From an uncultured Clostridium sp. (GTDB lineage Bacteria; Bacillota; Clostridia; Lachnospirales; Lachnospiraceae), in NCBI GenBank assembly GCA_937902905.1, contig CALELW010000186.1, forward strand, positions 1 to 7,008: 7,008 nucleotides of DNA, read 5' to 3'. Position 1 is the stretch's first letter. The number at the start of each line of letters is the position of its first letter. Positions 6,467-7,008 of this stretch are shown here, one piece after another. Position numbers and translations under genes: made by a program. The notes under the pieces were generated by a model. It ran no database searches. It was not told the DNA's origin and saw only the letters and a list, made by a program, of their open reading frames with translations.

Positions 6467-7008
6467 CTTGACAATACAGACATAAAACCTTTTTATATAC
6501 AGATTTATGAATACATCCGTAAAGAGATATTGAATGGAAATATTGCCGCAGAAGAAAAACTGCCATCGGCGCGAAATTTAGCCGCAAACCTAAATGTGAG
6601 CCGGAGCACGGTGGATACCGCTTACGACCAGTTGGTTGCCGAAGGATATCTGGACGCCCGCCCAAGACAAGGATATTTCGCAAACCACGTTACGCATTTA
6701 AAACAAATCCCGACTTCTGCTCCACAAAAAGAAAACAATACAAAAGACACAAAGGCAGCACCACCAATATGCTTTGATTTTAACCCGGATTCCATTGACC
6801 TAGAGCATTTCCCTTATTCGATTTGGAAATCCATTGGAAAAAACCAACTGGATTTACCATCCAATTTTAGTGCCGGTGATGCCAAAGGGGATTTACCGCT
6901 TCGTCAGGCAATTGCGGATTATCTTCGTGGATCCCGCGGGGTTATATGCCGTCCGGAACAAATTATCATCGGTGCCGGACTTTCTAACCTTCTTCAGATG
7001 CTCTGCAT
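6452..7008 (+). CDS. MocR-family transcriptional regulator (GntR HTH fused to class I aminotransferase-like domain), 3'-partial
   Basis: A PLP-dependent-type transcription factor; 185 complete codons are visible before the right edge. Residues about 11-76 are a GntR winged helix-turn-helix: FYIQIYEYIRKEILNG, then KLPSARNLAANLNVSRSTV (recognition helix), then EGYLDARPRQGYF (wing). A polar linker spans about 80-105. The aminotransferase-like fold then begins with SIDLEHFPYSIWKSI (114-128), GDAKGDLPLRQAIADYL (142-158) and RGVICRPEQIIIGAG (162-176), all typical of MocR proteins. The PLP-binding lysine would lie beyond the window. The ATG at 6452 has AGGAGG 9 bases upstream. The gene is divergent from the lipoprotein gene, with overlapping promoters, as expected for a local regulator. 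Subgroup (PdxR, GabR, DdlR and others) and effector are not determinable from this part. Confidence 0.93.
   Translation, partial: MITIPLDNTDIKPFYIQIYEYIRKEILNGNIAAEEKLPSARNLAANLNVSRSTVDTAYDQLVAEGYLDARPRQGYFANHVTHLKQIPTSAPQKENNTKDTKAAPPICFDFNPDSIDLEHFPYSIWKSIGKNQLDLPSNFSAGDAKGDLPLRQAIADYLRGSRGVICRPEQIIIGAGLSNLLQMLC

Noticed and set aside
6435..6683. Minus-strand 82-codon open frame inside the MocR gene
   Set aside because: It overlaps the conserved helix-turn-helix coding region of the MocR gene and has no recognisable product or ribosome binding site.
1..7008. CRISPR array, tRNA/rRNA gene, insertion sequence or attachment site
   Set aside because: No regularly spaced direct repeats, tRNA-like cloverleaf, transposase frame or terminal inverted repeats were seen on either strand.

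Overview
The window looks like chromosomal DNA from a low-GC Gram-positive of the class Clostridia, most likely a Lachnospiraceae-type gut anaerobe. This is inferred from the family set: a clostridial-type D,D-carboxypeptidase, a type III (GlnN) glutamine synthetase of about 700 residues, purine-rich AGGAGG-type ribosome binding sites and sigma-A-like promoters. No rRNA, tRNA, CRISPR array, transposase or phage gene is visible. Species cannot be named from the sequence alone.

Layout: (1) Bases 1-1200 (+) hold the 3' part of a secreted D-alanyl-D-alanine carboxypeptidase (PBP5/DacF type). Its true start is left of the window. (2) Bases 1201-1359 are a compact regulatory stretch: A-tracts, an extended -10 promoter, and a leader with an intrinsic terminator placed before the next gene. 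A competing upstream hairpin makes this a candidate attenuator. (3) Bases 1360-3471 (+) encode a complete type III glutamine synthetase. (4) Bases 3492-3527 form a strong, probably bidirectional terminator between convergent genes. (5) On the minus strand, a 708-residue lipoprotein (4213-6339) is followed after a short gap by a HAD-superfamily hydrolase (3526-4179). They probably form a two-gene transcript. (6) Bases 6356-6451 carry two overlapping divergent promoters. (7) Bases 6452-7008 (+) hold the 5' part of a MocR-family (GntR plus aminotransferase-like) regulator that runs off the right edge.

How the parts relate: the carboxypeptidase and the glutamine synthetase share an orientation, but the synthetase has its own promoter and leader. 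The lipoprotein-HAD unit and the MocR gene are transcribed from face-to-face promoters whose elements interleave. The regulator is therefore well placed to control both itself and the lipoprotein unit, and ATACCA-like half-sites near its start support autoregulation. No new multi-gene system is evident. The most interesting items are the glutamine synthetase leader, the divergent promoter region and the lipoprotein of unrecognised family, which appears to consist of two diverged copies of one repeat-rich module.
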